From assembly GCF_030151085.1 (NCBI RefSeq), contig NZ_JASLER010000056.1, positions 248,001 to 312,000 of the forward strand: a stretch of 64,000 nucleotides of DNA. The letters are read 5' to 3'. The notes beneath the pieces are model-generated. The model searched no databases. It saw only the letters and a list, made by a program, of their open reading frames with translations, and was not told the DNA's origin. This DNA is from Bacteroides sp. (lineage in GTDB: Bacteria; Bacteroidota; Bacteroidia; Bacteroidales; Bacteroidaceae). A program made the position numbers and the translations under genes. Every line of letters starts with the position of its first letter. Positions within the stretch are counted from its first letter, which is position 1. Shown here piece by piece: positions 25,915-33,722 of the stretch.

Positions 25915-26613
25915 ATGAAAACGATAGAAAAGATAAAGCAAATAAGTACAGAATACAAAATCGGAGATTTCTTCCGCAACTTCCTCGCCGTAATATTGGG
26001 TATTGCCATCACCTTTGCCGGTAGCGACTGGATGGAAAATCGAAAGACAAAGAAAGAAATAAAAGATGCCTTGCAGCTAGTAAATGTAGAAATGCAGACA
26101 AACCGGGAGACAATACAAAAGTTGATAGAATGTATTACACTAGAACAGCAAAGTGCCAAATATTTACTGGAATACAAAGACAGAATTAATGAAATGCCCA
26201 TAGATTCTTTAAAAAAATATGCAAACCTCCCCTTGCAGTTTATAAATATCACCTTCAGCAACAATGCCATGGAGATGCTAAAGGCATCGGGACTAATCCA
26301 AAAAATAGAAAATAAAGAGCTTGCTCTACAAATCCTCACTATCTATACCGAAATCCAAGAAGTCGAGAAAGCCTTTTCTGCATACACAGAAACAAAAAAG
26401 GAACTTCAAAAGAATTTAGACAATATCCCAAACATCATGCATTGGAATACCCAAAAGACAAATATCAGAGATATTTGGAAGTTTTACTTCAAATACCCCG
26501 AAGGTATTCAGCTTGTACAAAGAATACCCGAAATACAAAGTATCGAAATATACCAGAACCGCCTGAAACACATCAATGAAGTAATCAATTTCATCAAGAG
26601 AGAAAATGTCTAA
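25915..26613 (+). CDS. hypothetical protein with one N-terminal membrane helix
   Basis: Protein of 232 residues that I do not recognise with confidence. It has a short basic cytoplasmic start, one membrane helix (about 21-38, RNFLAVILGIAITFAGSDW), then a long helical region with several heptad-like stretches (about 40-110 and 145-180). The layout, with a helix ending in a polar-aromatic motif near the N terminus, recalls the DUF6090-type proteins of Bacteroidetes, but that is from memory and unconfirmed. It stands alone with its own promoter and shares a terminator with rplI. Confidence 0.6.
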   Translation: MKTIEKIKQISTEYKIGDFFRNFLAVILGIAITFAGSDWMENRKTKKEIKDALQLVNVEMQTNRETIQKLIECITLEQQSAKYLLEYKDRINEMPIDSLKKYANLPLQFINITFSNNAMEMLKASGLIQKIENKELALQILTIYTEIQEVEKAFSAYTETKKELQKNLDNIPNIMHWNTQKTNIRDIWKFYFKYPEGIQLVQRIPEIQSIEIYQNRLKHINEVINFIKRENV

Positions 26614-26664
26614 ACAATAGAATCATTTCTAAAAAAAAGAATGTAACATATCATGAGAGCACAA

Positions 26665-26697
26665 AAAAGCCCAGCTTCCATAAGAAACCGGGCTTTT
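26665..26697. terminator. bidirectional terminator
   Basis: AAAAGCCC (26665-26672) pairs with GGGCTTTT (26690-26697) with an inner GCTTC/GAAAC pairing. T-runs occur on both strands, serving the hypothetical gene and the rpsF-rpsR-rplI operon. Confidence 0.8.
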
Positions 26698-26718
26698 AAT
26701 ATATTAGGAATATTTTGA

Positions 26719-27168
26719 TTATGCTTCTTCAGCAACTACTTCAAAAGGAATTTCTACTGAAACTTCTTTGTGAAGTTTAACGATAGCCTTATAGCTACCA
26801 ACTTCTTTTACTGCATCTTTAACAACGATAATCTTACGATCAATGTTGTGACCCAATTTAACCAATTCTTCAGCAATCTGGATATTACCAACAGAACCAA
26901 AGATAGTACCGGTTGAGCTAACTTTAGTAGCGATCTTCAAAGATACACCTTCTAACTTAGCAGCCAATTCTTCAGCATCCTTTTGGATTTTTTCCAGTTT
27001 GTGAGCACGTTGCTTCAAATCTTCAGCCAACATTTTCTTTGCAGAAGGAGAAGCAATGACAGCTTTTCCAGTCGGGATAAGGAAGTTACGACCATAACCA
27101 GACTTAACAGTTACGATGTCGTTCTTATAACCCAAGTTTACTACGTCTTCTTTTAATATAATTTCCAT
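26719..27168 (-). CDS. rplI: 50S ribosomal protein L9
   Basis: Ribosomal protein of 149 residues. The N-terminal domain has the L9 start MEIILKEDVVNLGYKNDIVTV and GYGRNFLIPTGKA. A long connecting helix (about 42-75) leads to the C-terminal rRNA-binding domain. It is the last gene of the operon, 15 bases after rpsR. Confidence 0.98.
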   Translation of the reverse strand: MEIILKEDVVNLGYKNDIVTVKSGYGRNFLIPTGKAVIASPSAKKMLAEDLKQRAHKLEKIQKDAEELAAKLEGVSLKIATKVSSTGTIFGSVGNIQIAEELVKLGHNIDRKIIVVKDAVKEVGSYKAIVKLHKEVSVEIPFEVVAEEA

Positions 27169-27183
27169 ACTTTCCTCCTCCTA

Positions 27184-27456
27184 TTATTTCATCATGTCAG
27201 TTACATAAGGAAGCAACGCCAAGTGACGCGCTCTTTTCACAGCTTGAGCTACACGACGTTGGAACTTCAAAGAAGTACCGGTAATACGACGCGGAAGGAT
27301 TTTACCTTGCTCATTCAAGAATTTCTTCAAGAATTCAGGATCTTTGTAATCAATGTACTTAATACCGCTTTTTTTGAAACGGCAGTATTTTTTCTTCTTA
27401 ACGTCTACTGAGGGCGGAGTTAAATATCTGATTTCTGATTGAACTTGTTGTGCCAT
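27184..27456 (-). CDS. rpsR: 30S ribosomal protein S18
   Basis: Ribosomal protein of 90 residues with the S18 core KYCRFKKSGIKYIDYKD, LPRRITGTSLKFQRRVAQAVKRARHLALLP-type end (shown here in part). It binds S6 on the platform of the small subunit. It starts 2 bases after the rpsF stop. The order rpsF-rpsR-rplI is the common bacterial one, here without ssb or priB between. Confidence 0.98.
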   Translation of the reverse strand: MAQQVQSEIRYLTPPSVDVKKKKYCRFKKSGIKYIDYKDPEFLKKFLNEQGKILPRRITGTSLKFQRRVAQAVKRARHLALLPYVTDMMK

Positions 27457-27458
27457 GA

Positions 27459-27803
27459 TTAATCCTCCTTTTTAGTTGATTTCACATTTCTTCTCTTCGC
27501 AGCGTATTCAGCAGCATACTTGTCTTGTTTGAAAGTCAAGAAGCGGATAACGCGTTCGTCACGACGGAAGTTAATTTCTAACTTTTCAATAACAGTAGGT
27601 TCTGCATTGAACTCAATCAGTTGATAGAAACCGGTTGACTTTTTCTGGATTGGATAAGCCAGCTTTTTCAGTCCCCAGTTTTCTTCATTTACAATTTCAG
27701 CACCTTCTTCTGTGAGGATGCCTTTGAATTTTTCTACCGCTTCCTTCATCTGAACATCAGACAAAACGGGAGTCAAAATGAAAACGGTTTCGTAATGATT
27801 CAT
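27459..27803 (-). CDS. rpsF: 30S ribosomal protein S6
   Basis: Ribosomal protein of 114 residues with the S6 start MNHYETVFILTPVLSD, the central GLKKLAYPIQKKSTGFY and a basic tail. I use the ATG at 27803; an ATG or near-start at 27809 would add only Met-Ser. First gene of the operon. Confidence 0.97.
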   Translation of the reverse strand: MNHYETVFILTPVLSDVQMKEAVEKFKGILTEEGAEIVNEENWGLKKLAYPIQKKSTGFYQLIEFNAEPTVIEKLEINFRRDERVIRFLTFKQDKYAAEYAAKRRNVKSTKKED

Positions 27804-27849
27804 ACTCATTTAATTAAATAAATAAATTATTCTTTTTTAAAATGCGGTG

Positions 27850-27857
27850 CAAAGGTA
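27850..27857 (-). promoter_or_regulatory. Bacteroides -7 element for the rpsF operon
   Basis: On the minus strand it reads TACCTTTG, matching TAnnTTTG, 47 bases before the rpsF ATG. Confidence 0.6.
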
Positions 27858-27918
27858 GGCATTTTATTTTGAACTACAAAAATATGCCAGCTTATTTTGT
27901 ATTGTCTTTTGCTTATAG

Positions 27919-27926
27919 TATATTTG
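27919..27926 (+). promoter_or_regulatory. Bacteroides -7 element for the MarR regulator
   Basis: TATATTTG matches TAnnTTTG, 24 bases before the ATG at 27951. It excludes the in-frame upstream start at 27897. Confidence 0.6.
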
Positions 27927-27950
27927 CAAAGTTGTTTAAACAATAATTTC

Positions 27951-28397
27951 ATGATAGAGCAATTCAACTTTGACATCCGACTCATATTTGCCATACTAAA
28001 TGGTAAAGTATCGGCTGCTATAAACCGTAAACTGTCCCGTAACTTCCGTCAGAATGGCTTGGAAATTACCCCGGAACAATGGACTGTGCTTATATTCTTA
28101 TGGGAAAAGGATGGTGTTACACAACAAGAGTTGTGTAATGCAACTTTTAAAGACAAACCCAGCATGACGCGCCTCATCGACAATATGGAGCGCCAGCATT
28201 ACGTAGTACGTATCTCTGACAAAAAAGACCGCCGCACCAATTTGATTCATCTCACTAAAGACGGAAAGGAATTAGAAGAACGAGCACGTGTCATTGCCAA
28301 TCAAACCCTCAAAGAGGCTCTGCATGGTATCACTGTTGAAGAATTAAGTATAAGCCAAGAGGTACTACGAAAAATATTCTTCAATACTAAAGATTAA
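27951..28397 (+). CDS. MarR-family transcriptional regulator
   Basis: Cytosolic winged-helix protein of 148 residues. The HTH lies in VTQQELCNATFKDKPSMTRL (about 63-82) and the wing in KKDRRTNLIHLT (about 96-107). Flanking helices form the dimer. MarR proteins usually repress efflux or stress genes and release DNA on binding a small phenolic ligand. The 58-residue membrane protein just downstream is the nearest possible target, but a terminator-like hairpin separates them. Confidence 0.9.
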   Translation: MIEQFNFDIRLIFAILNGKVSAAINRKLSRNFRQNGLEITPEQWTVLIFLWEKDGVTQQELCNATFKDKPSMTRLIDNMERQHYVVRISDKKDRRTNLIHLTKDGKELEERARVIANQTLKEALHGITVEELSISQEVLRKIFFNTKD

Positions 28398-28417
28398 CTT
28401 AAACAATCTATAGAAAG

Positions 28418-28457
28418 ACTATTAAACCAACTATTTAAGTTGAATAATAGTTTTTTT
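28418..28457 (+). terminator. terminator after the MarR gene
   Basis: ACTATT (28418-28423) pairs with AATAGT (28446-28451) with an inner CAAC/GTTG pairing, followed by seven T. Confidence 0.65.
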
Positions 28458-28544
28458 GCAAAAATAATTTCGCTTGTTAAAGAATTATGCTTTTCTTTGT
28501 GACAAGAATATGAAAGAATATAATAACTATTAAAATACACACAC

Positions 28545-28721
28545 ATGAAAGGCTTATTAAAAAATCTGGGATTGATATTAATCTTAGTAGGAGCTGTAGT
28601 TCTGGTTGCATGTTCTGCTACCGGTAATGTTAACAACAATACTATTTTAGGTGGTTCAGCCGCTTTAATTGTTGTAGGATTAATCAGCTACATTGCTATT
28701 AACAAAAGAATTGCAGATTGA
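28545..28721 (+). CDS. 58-residue membrane protein
   Basis: Small ORF starting MKGLLKNLGLILILVG and ending KRIADstop. Two hydrophobic helices (about 8-24 and 36-53) flank a short polar Asn-rich turn (TGNVNNNT). The first helix contains LVACS, which resembles a lipobox. A strong terminator follows after 20 bases, which supports real expression. I do not recognise the family. Small two-helix proteins can modulate sensor kinases or transporters. The rprXY pair lies next door but convergent, so no functional link is shown. Confidence 0.7.
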   Translation: MKGLLKNLGLILILVGAVVLVACSATGNVNNNTILGGSAALIVVGLISYIAINKRIAD

Positions 28722-28740
28722 TATCAAAAAGCAAGAAATA

Positions 28741-28774
28741 AAAAAGGCGGTTGCATTACACAACCGCCTTTTTT
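28741..28774. terminator. strong bidirectional terminator
   Basis: AAAAAGGCGGTTG (28741-28753) pairs perfectly with CAACCGCCTTTTT (28761-28773) with a 7-base loop. T-runs occur on both strands, serving the small membrane protein and rprY. Confidence 0.9.
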
Positions 28775-28803
28775 ATTTCTTTCCTCCAAAGGATCGAGCC
28801 TTA

Positions 28804-29505
28804 TCAAGACTCAACTTCCGGAGTAATCAGTTTATATCCTTTTCCATGTATATTGATGATTTCAATAGATTCATCTTCTTTCAAATGCTTACGCAGTTTT
28901 GTGATATACACGTCCATACTACGAGCGTTGAAATAGTTATCATCAATCCAAATAGTCTTCAAAGCGAAGTCACGTTGCAAAATTTCATTTGCATGAGCGC
29001 AAAGTAAGCCAAGTAACTCAGATTCTTTAGTTGTCAACTTAGTCTGCTTGTCAGGAGTAGACAAAATCTGTTTCTGAGTATCGAATGTAAACTTACCAAT
29101 CTTATAGATATTGCTTTCTTTGTTTTTCTTGCCACGAACACGTCTCAAGATAGCTTCAATTCTGAAAGTCAACTCTTCCATGCTGAACGGTTTAGTAATG
29201 TAATCATCAGCACCGATCTTGAATCCCTCCAAAATATCTTCTTTCAACGTTTTTGCAGTCAGGAAGATAATAGGTATTTCAGCATTTGCTGCACGCACTT
29301 CTTGTGCTAATGTGAAACCGTCTTTCTTCGGCATCATCACATCGAATACACACAAGTCATACTTATTCTTCAGGAAAGCCTTGTATCCAGCCTCTCCATC
29401 AGGAAATAACTCAGCAGCGTAACCTTTAGCCTGTAAATATTCTCTTAAAAGCATGCCAAGATTTTCATCATCTTCGCACAATAAAATACGCAGTTTCTCG
29501 TCCAT
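28804..29505 (-). CDS. rprY: response regulator RprY
   Basis: OmpR/PhoB-type response regulator of 233 residues, recognised as RprY of Bacteroides fragilis from the near-identical receiver. REC domain: acidic pair in CEDDEN, phospho-Asp in FDVMMPKKDG, then LTAKT and the KPF lysine. The C-terminal winged helix runs from about 135 to 230 with SMDVYITKLRKHL as recognition helix. The ATG at 29505 follows the rprX stop by 5 bases. The published rprXY pair was found through effects on tetracycline resistance. It is probably linked to envelope or metabolic stress. Confidence 0.92.
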   Translation of the reverse strand: MDEKLRILLCEDDENLGMLLREYLQAKGYAAELFPDGEAGYKAFLKNKYDLCVFDVMMPKKDGFTLAQEVRAANAEIPIIFLTAKTLKEDILEGFKIGADDYITKPFSMEELTFRIEAILRRVRGKKNKESNIYKIGKFTFDTQKQILSTPDKQTKLTTKESELLGLLCAHANEILQRDFALKTIWIDDNYFNARSMDVYITKLRKHLKEDESIEIINIHGKGYKLITPEVES

Positions 29506-29510
29506 ATCAA

Positions 29511-31052
29511 TCAATTTTTTAATAAAGGTAATGCAATTATAAATTTAGTTCCTACGTTAAGTTCGCTTTCTGCCCGGATGGTTCCCTTATGTTCCACAAT
29601 GATTTTTCTTACATAAGCCAATCCCAAGCCGAAGCCTTTTACATCGTGCAGATTACCCGTATGCACACGATAGAACTTTTCAAATATTTTTTTCAAATTC
29701 TCTTTTTTGATACCAATACCATTATCCTGAATCGAAATCATCAGTTTACCCGGCTCATTCCAGGTTTTCACCACCAATTGCAGGTCTACATCCGGACGTT
29801 TGTATTTCACTGCGTTATCCATCAAATTGAAGATAACATTGGTAATGTGCATCTCATCAGCAAAGATAGCCGGATCGGTTGCATTAAGCTCTGACTCAAT
29901 TTTACCGTTATAACGTTCCACTTTCAGCGTAAACGTATTGATAACCCCTGTAATCAACTCATTGGCATCCAGTTCCTTCATTTTTAAAGTAGCCTTCTGA
30001 CGGTCGAACATCGACATCTGAAGCACTTTCTCGACTTGGAACCTTAACCGCTTCGTTTCATCATTGATGACACCCGATATATGTTGGAACATAGCCGGCG
30101 ACTTGCCTACAGCTGGATCTTTCAACATCTGTGCCGCCAACGAAATCGTTGATATCGGTGTCTTGAACTCATGCGTCATGTTATTGATAAAGTCATTCTT
30201 CATCTCCGTCAACTTCTTCTGACGGAACACGATATAAATCGTGAAGATGAAAGTTATCAACAGCACAAAAGTGAAAATCATCGATGGCACCATAAACCTG
30301 ACCGAGTCGAAAATATAATCTCTTTTACCCGGGAAGTGTATCTTTACGATACTCATGCGGGCAGGAGGATCGTTCAAGAATAGAGGCTGCGAATAGGAAC
30401 TTTCGTTCCCTTCATCAACGTAATCCGAACATCGGTAAATTTCCCTACCATTACGGTCAATCACTTTAAAATGATAATTCAGGTCAATACCATTGTCAAT
30501 CAAACCCGATTTAAGATACTGGTCTAAATTTTTAAAATTAACCCTCTCCTCTACCGGTCTGTCACTGGCATAATAAACCATTTGTAAAACCACCTCGTCC
30601 ATCAATGCACGCTGATAGAGATAACGATTCTTTAACATCTCTACCTGTGTGCGTGAAGTTTGAGGAATAGTTTTCGCTCCATGTTTGCGTGAAATCATTG
30701 CTCTGGGCAGTTCCGAAGGCTCATTTCCATAAATCTTCAGTTCTGCAGAAGAACTGACAGAACCATCAGGCGATGTCATCACAAAACGTTGTGTCTGTAC
30801 CACTCCACTTCCGCCTTGAGATTGTTCCCATGCCTTCTTTTCTGCATCGGAGATATCCTCCTTTAACCAGCGTTCAACCTCCGCAGATTCCACATCTTTC
30901 GAAGCAGCCATCAATGCACGCTTCACAGATTCATCAAACTGCTCGTTACGCATCTTCACCATTTCCTCTATGTAGCTGATTTGCAAATACAGCAAACTAA
31001 GGAAGGAAAGACCCATCACGATGCCTAATATCCATATAGTTGACTTTTTCAT
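29511..31052 (-). CDS. rprX: sensor histidine kinase RprX
   Basis: Membrane kinase of 513 residues. A first membrane helix (about 6-24), a periplasmic domain (about 25-255) and a second helix (about 257-280) lead to the HisKA domain with MTHEFKTPIS (phospho-His). The HATPase domain has N in NVIFNLMDNAVKYK and the G-boxes DNGIGIKKE and GFGLGLAYV. The ATG at 31052 is preferred over one two codons upstream. First gene of the rprX-rprY operon. Confidence 0.92.
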   Translation of the reverse strand: MKKSTIWILGIVMGLSFLSLLYLQISYIEEMVKMRNEQFDESVKRALMAASKDVESAEVERWLKEDISDAEKKAWEQSQGGSGVVQTQRFVMTSPDGSVSSSAELKIYGNEPSELPRAMISRKHGAKTIPQTSRTQVEMLKNRYLYQRALMDEVVLQMVYYASDRPVEERVNFKNLDQYLKSGLIDNGIDLNYHFKVIDRNGREIYRCSDYVDEGNESSYSQPLFLNDPPARMSIVKIHFPGKRDYIFDSVRFMVPSMIFTFVLLITFIFTIYIVFRQKKLTEMKNDFINNMTHEFKTPISTISLAAQMLKDPAVGKSPAMFQHISGVINDETKRLRFQVEKVLQMSMFDRQKATLKMKELDANELITGVINTFTLKVERYNGKIESELNATDPAIFADEMHITNVIFNLMDNAVKYKRPDVDLQLVVKTWNEPGKLMISIQDNGIGIKKENLKKIFEKFYRVHTGNLHDVKGFGLGLAYVRKIIVEHKGTIRAESELNVGTKFIIALPLLKN

Positions 31053-31190
31053 AGTCACAAAATTAACACTCCCTAATTAACACTCCTAACAAATTAACCT
31101 GATTTAACCGGACGTTCTCGTTAATTAACCGAAGGCGTTTTTTTAAGTTGTATTACGAGCATTATAACAAAAAGAAAGACCTTTGGTTTG

Positions 31191-31198
31191 CAAATTTA
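31191..31198 (-). promoter_or_regulatory. Bacteroides -7 element for rprXY
   Basis: On the minus strand it reads TAAATTTG, matching TAnnTTTG. The leader would be about 130 bases. The rest of the gap up to the EF-G2 terminator shows nothing else. Confidence 0.5.
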
Positions 31199-31253
31199 AT
31201 AAAAAATTAATCATTCACATTCACAATTCCTTATGTTCTTAATCAGCGTTAAT

Positions 31254-31286
31254 AAAAAAAGCCGTCATTCCCCCATTATGAGGTAA
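31254..31286 (-). terminator. intrinsic terminator after the EF-G2 gene
   Basis: On the minus strand AAAGCCGT pairs with ACGGCTTT (31279-31286 with 31258-31265) and is followed by a run of seven T (31254-31260). Confidence 0.85.
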
Positions 31287-31328
31287 CAACGGCTTTAACA
31301 ATTTATAAAAACAGACGAAGTGAAATCT

Positions 31329-33485
31329 TTATTCTTCGGTTTGCTTAGCTTCAAATTCCTTAATCAACTTGTCTTGTACATCAGATGGAACAAGCTCATA
31401 ACTAGCAAATTTCATAATAAACGAAGCACGTCCACCAGTCAATGAACTAAGGGCTGTAGAATACGAAGACATCTCTTTCAAAGGTACTTTAGCACTCAAT
31501 TTTTCATAACCGGCTTCGCTACTCATACCCATAATCATAGCACGGCGTCCTTGCAAGTCACCCATTACGTCACCCATTCTGTCTGACGGAACAAATACTT
31601 CTACATCATAAATCGGTTCCAAAATCTTCGGACCGGCATTCTTAAATGCCTCACTGAATGCATTTCGTCCTGCCAGCATGAAAGATATTTCATTGGAATC
31701 AACCGGGTGCATTTTACCATCATATACAATAACGCGTACATCACGGGCATACGAACCAGTCAACGGACCTTGCTCCAGGCGCGCCATAATACCTTTCAGG
31801 ATAGCCGGTAAGAAACGGAGGTCGATAGAACCACCTACAATACTATTAACAAATACCAGTTTACCGCCCCATTCCAATGGAATTTCTTCGGTACCTTTGA
31901 CGTTTATCTTGAACTCCTGACCATTAAATTTATAAGTATCAGGCATCGGCATACCTTCATAATAAGGTTCTACAATCAAGTGTACTTCACCAAACTGACC
32001 GGCACCACCGGATTGCTTCTTATGGCGATAATCTGCACGAGAAGCTTTTGTAATAGTTTCACGATAGGGGATTCTTGGTTCTTCAAATTTAATCTGGAGT
32101 TTTTCATTATTCTCCAAGCGCCACTTCAATGTACGCAGATGGAACTCACCTTGTCCATGAACAATAGTCTGACGCAATTCTTTAGATTGATCTACTACCC
32201 AAGTCGGATCTTCTTCACGCATACGGTTCAAAGCAACCATCATCTTCTCTGTATCAGATTCATTGAGCGGTTTGATAGCACGTGAATATTTAGAATTCGG
32301 ATATTTAATGAAGTTGAAACGGTTTTCAGTACCTTTTCCATTTAAAGTATTACCAGTATGTACATCTTTCAATTTCACGGTACAACCAATATCACCGGCA
32401 ATCATTTCTTCTACTTTAATACGATTGGCACCAGCACAAGCATAAATCTGCGCAATACGTTCCTTTGAACCACGATCGGCATTGGTAAAATCTTCGCCTT
32501 CATGTACTTTACCACTCATAACTTTGAAATACTGAACATCCCCAATATGAGGTTCAACAGCTGTTTTAAAGAAATATAAAGAAGTAGGACCATTAGCATC
32601 AGGTTTCACCACTTCCCCACGTGTGTTATGTACCGCCGGCATTTCATCTACAAACGGAACAACATTACCTAAGAATTCCATCAGACGGCGTACACCCATA
32701 TCTTTGCCTGCACAAACACAGAAAACCGGGAACATGCCACGAGAAGCCAACCCCTTACGAATACCTTCACGCATCTCATCCTCAGTCAAAGAATCTTGTT
32801 CAAAGAACTTTTCCATCAAACTTTCGTCATTCTCAGCAGCAGCTTCAACCAATGCTTTATGAAGCTCGGTTGCTTTATCCATTTCTTCAGCAGGAATATC
32901 TTCTATCGTTGGTGCACCACCTTCGGGACCCCACGAATATTTCTTCATCAGAAGTACATCAATCAACGAGTTAAAGTTTGGTCCTGTAGCCAACGGATAT
33001 TGCACGGGTACTACCTTGGGACCGTAAATTGTCTGCAACTGTTCCAATACCATATCATAATCGCACTTTTCATGATCCAGTTGGTTTACCAGGAAGATAA
33101 CCGGTTTACCCAACTTTTCCGTATAGCGAAAATGGTTTTGCGTACCTACCTCAGGACCATATTGTCCATTCAATAATAAGATAGCAGTATCAGTTACATT
33201 GAGTGCTGTCATAGCAGCTCCTACGAAGTCATCACTACCCGGGCAGTCGATAATATTCAGCTTTTTTCCGTTCCATTCCACATGGAAAACGGTGGAAAAC
33301 ACAGAATAGCCATATTCTTGCTCCACCGGGAAGTAATCGCTGACTGTATTCTTGGCAGTAATTCTGCCACGACGTTTTATAATACCACTCTCAAAGAGCA
33401 GCGCTTCTGTGAGAGTGGTTTTACCCGAGCCGTCATTGCCAAGGAGGGCAATGTTTTTGATTTCATTCGTCTGATATACTTTCAT
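31329..33485 (-). CDS. fusA2: elongation factor G paralog lacking the G3 histidine (EF-G2-like)
   Basis: Translation factor of 718 residues with EF-G domains I-V. G1 is GNDGSGKTT (16-24), intact as a P-loop. G3 is DCPGSDDF where canonical EF-G has DTPGHVDF, so the catalytic His is a Ser. G4 is NQLD in place of NKxD. The paralog EF-G2 of B. thetaiotaomicron is reported as translocation-active without GTPase activity, induced by the carbon-starvation regulator Cur and needed for gut colonisation. This protein matches its key substitutions, so I use that name. It is monocistronic with a terminator, and its upstream region has a dyad (33591-33617). Confidence 0.88.
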   Translation of the reverse strand: MKVYQTNEIKNIALLGNDGSGKTTLTEALLFESGIIKRRGRITAKNTVSDYFPVEQEYGYSVFSTVFHVEWNGKKLNIIDCPGSDDFVGAAMTALNVTDTAILLLNGQYGPEVGTQNHFRYTEKLGKPVIFLVNQLDHEKCDYDMVLEQLQTIYGPKVVPVQYPLATGPNFNSLIDVLLMKKYSWGPEGGAPTIEDIPAEEMDKATELHKALVEAAAENDESLMEKFFEQDSLTEDEMREGIRKGLASRGMFPVFCVCAGKDMGVRRLMEFLGNVVPFVDEMPAVHNTRGEVVKPDANGPTSLYFFKTAVEPHIGDVQYFKVMSGKVHEGEDFTNADRGSKERIAQIYACAGANRIKVEEMIAGDIGCTVKLKDVHTGNTLNGKGTENRFNFIKYPNSKYSRAIKPLNESDTEKMMVALNRMREEDPTWVVDQSKELRQTIVHGQGEFHLRTLKWRLENNEKLQIKFEEPRIPYRETITKASRADYRHKKQSGGAGQFGEVHLIVEPYYEGMPMPDTYKFNGQEFKINVKGTEEIPLEWGGKLVFVNSIVGGSIDLRFLPAILKGIMARLEQGPLTGSYARDVRVIVYDGKMHPVDSNEISFMLAGRNAFSEAFKNAGPKILEPIYDVEVFVPSDRMGDVMGDLQGRRAMIMGMSSEAGYEKLSAKVPLKEMSSYSTALSSLTGGRASFIMKFASYELVPSDVQDKLIKEFEAKQTEE

Positions 33486-33550
33486 GATATTTTAGGATTT
33501 AAAGTGAATAACTAAGCATGCTTGCGGATGCCATTAACTTTTGTGAGGCG

Positions 33551-33558
33551 CAAATTAG
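33551..33558 (-). promoter_or_regulatory. imperfect -7 element for fusA2
   Basis: On the minus strand the sequence is CTAATTTG, which has TA and TTTG separated by one base in place of two. The start point would be near 33545, about 60 bases before the ATG. Confidence 0.35.
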
Positions 33559-33590
33559 ACATTAATCAAAAGAAAAGCAATTAATCGGCA

Positions 33591-33617
33591 GTGTTACTAA
33601 ACAATGTTATGTAACAC
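33591..33617. promoter_or_regulatory. CRP-like dyad upstream of fusA2
   Basis: GTGTTAC (33591-33597) and GTAACAC (33611-33617) are perfect inverted arms 13 bases apart. A nested palindrome TGTTATGTAACA lies at 33605-33616. The centre is about 60 bases upstream of the expected fusA2 start point, the class I position for CRP-type activators. The divergent gene at 33723 could share it. Confidence 0.45.
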
Positions 33618-33722
33618 ATTGATATTTTATATACTCACTCAGAGCTATATTTCTCCCGAAAAGACAAGTCACTTTTAAAAGAATTTATTAATTTTATCCC
33701 GCAAAATATAACCGTCAAAATA

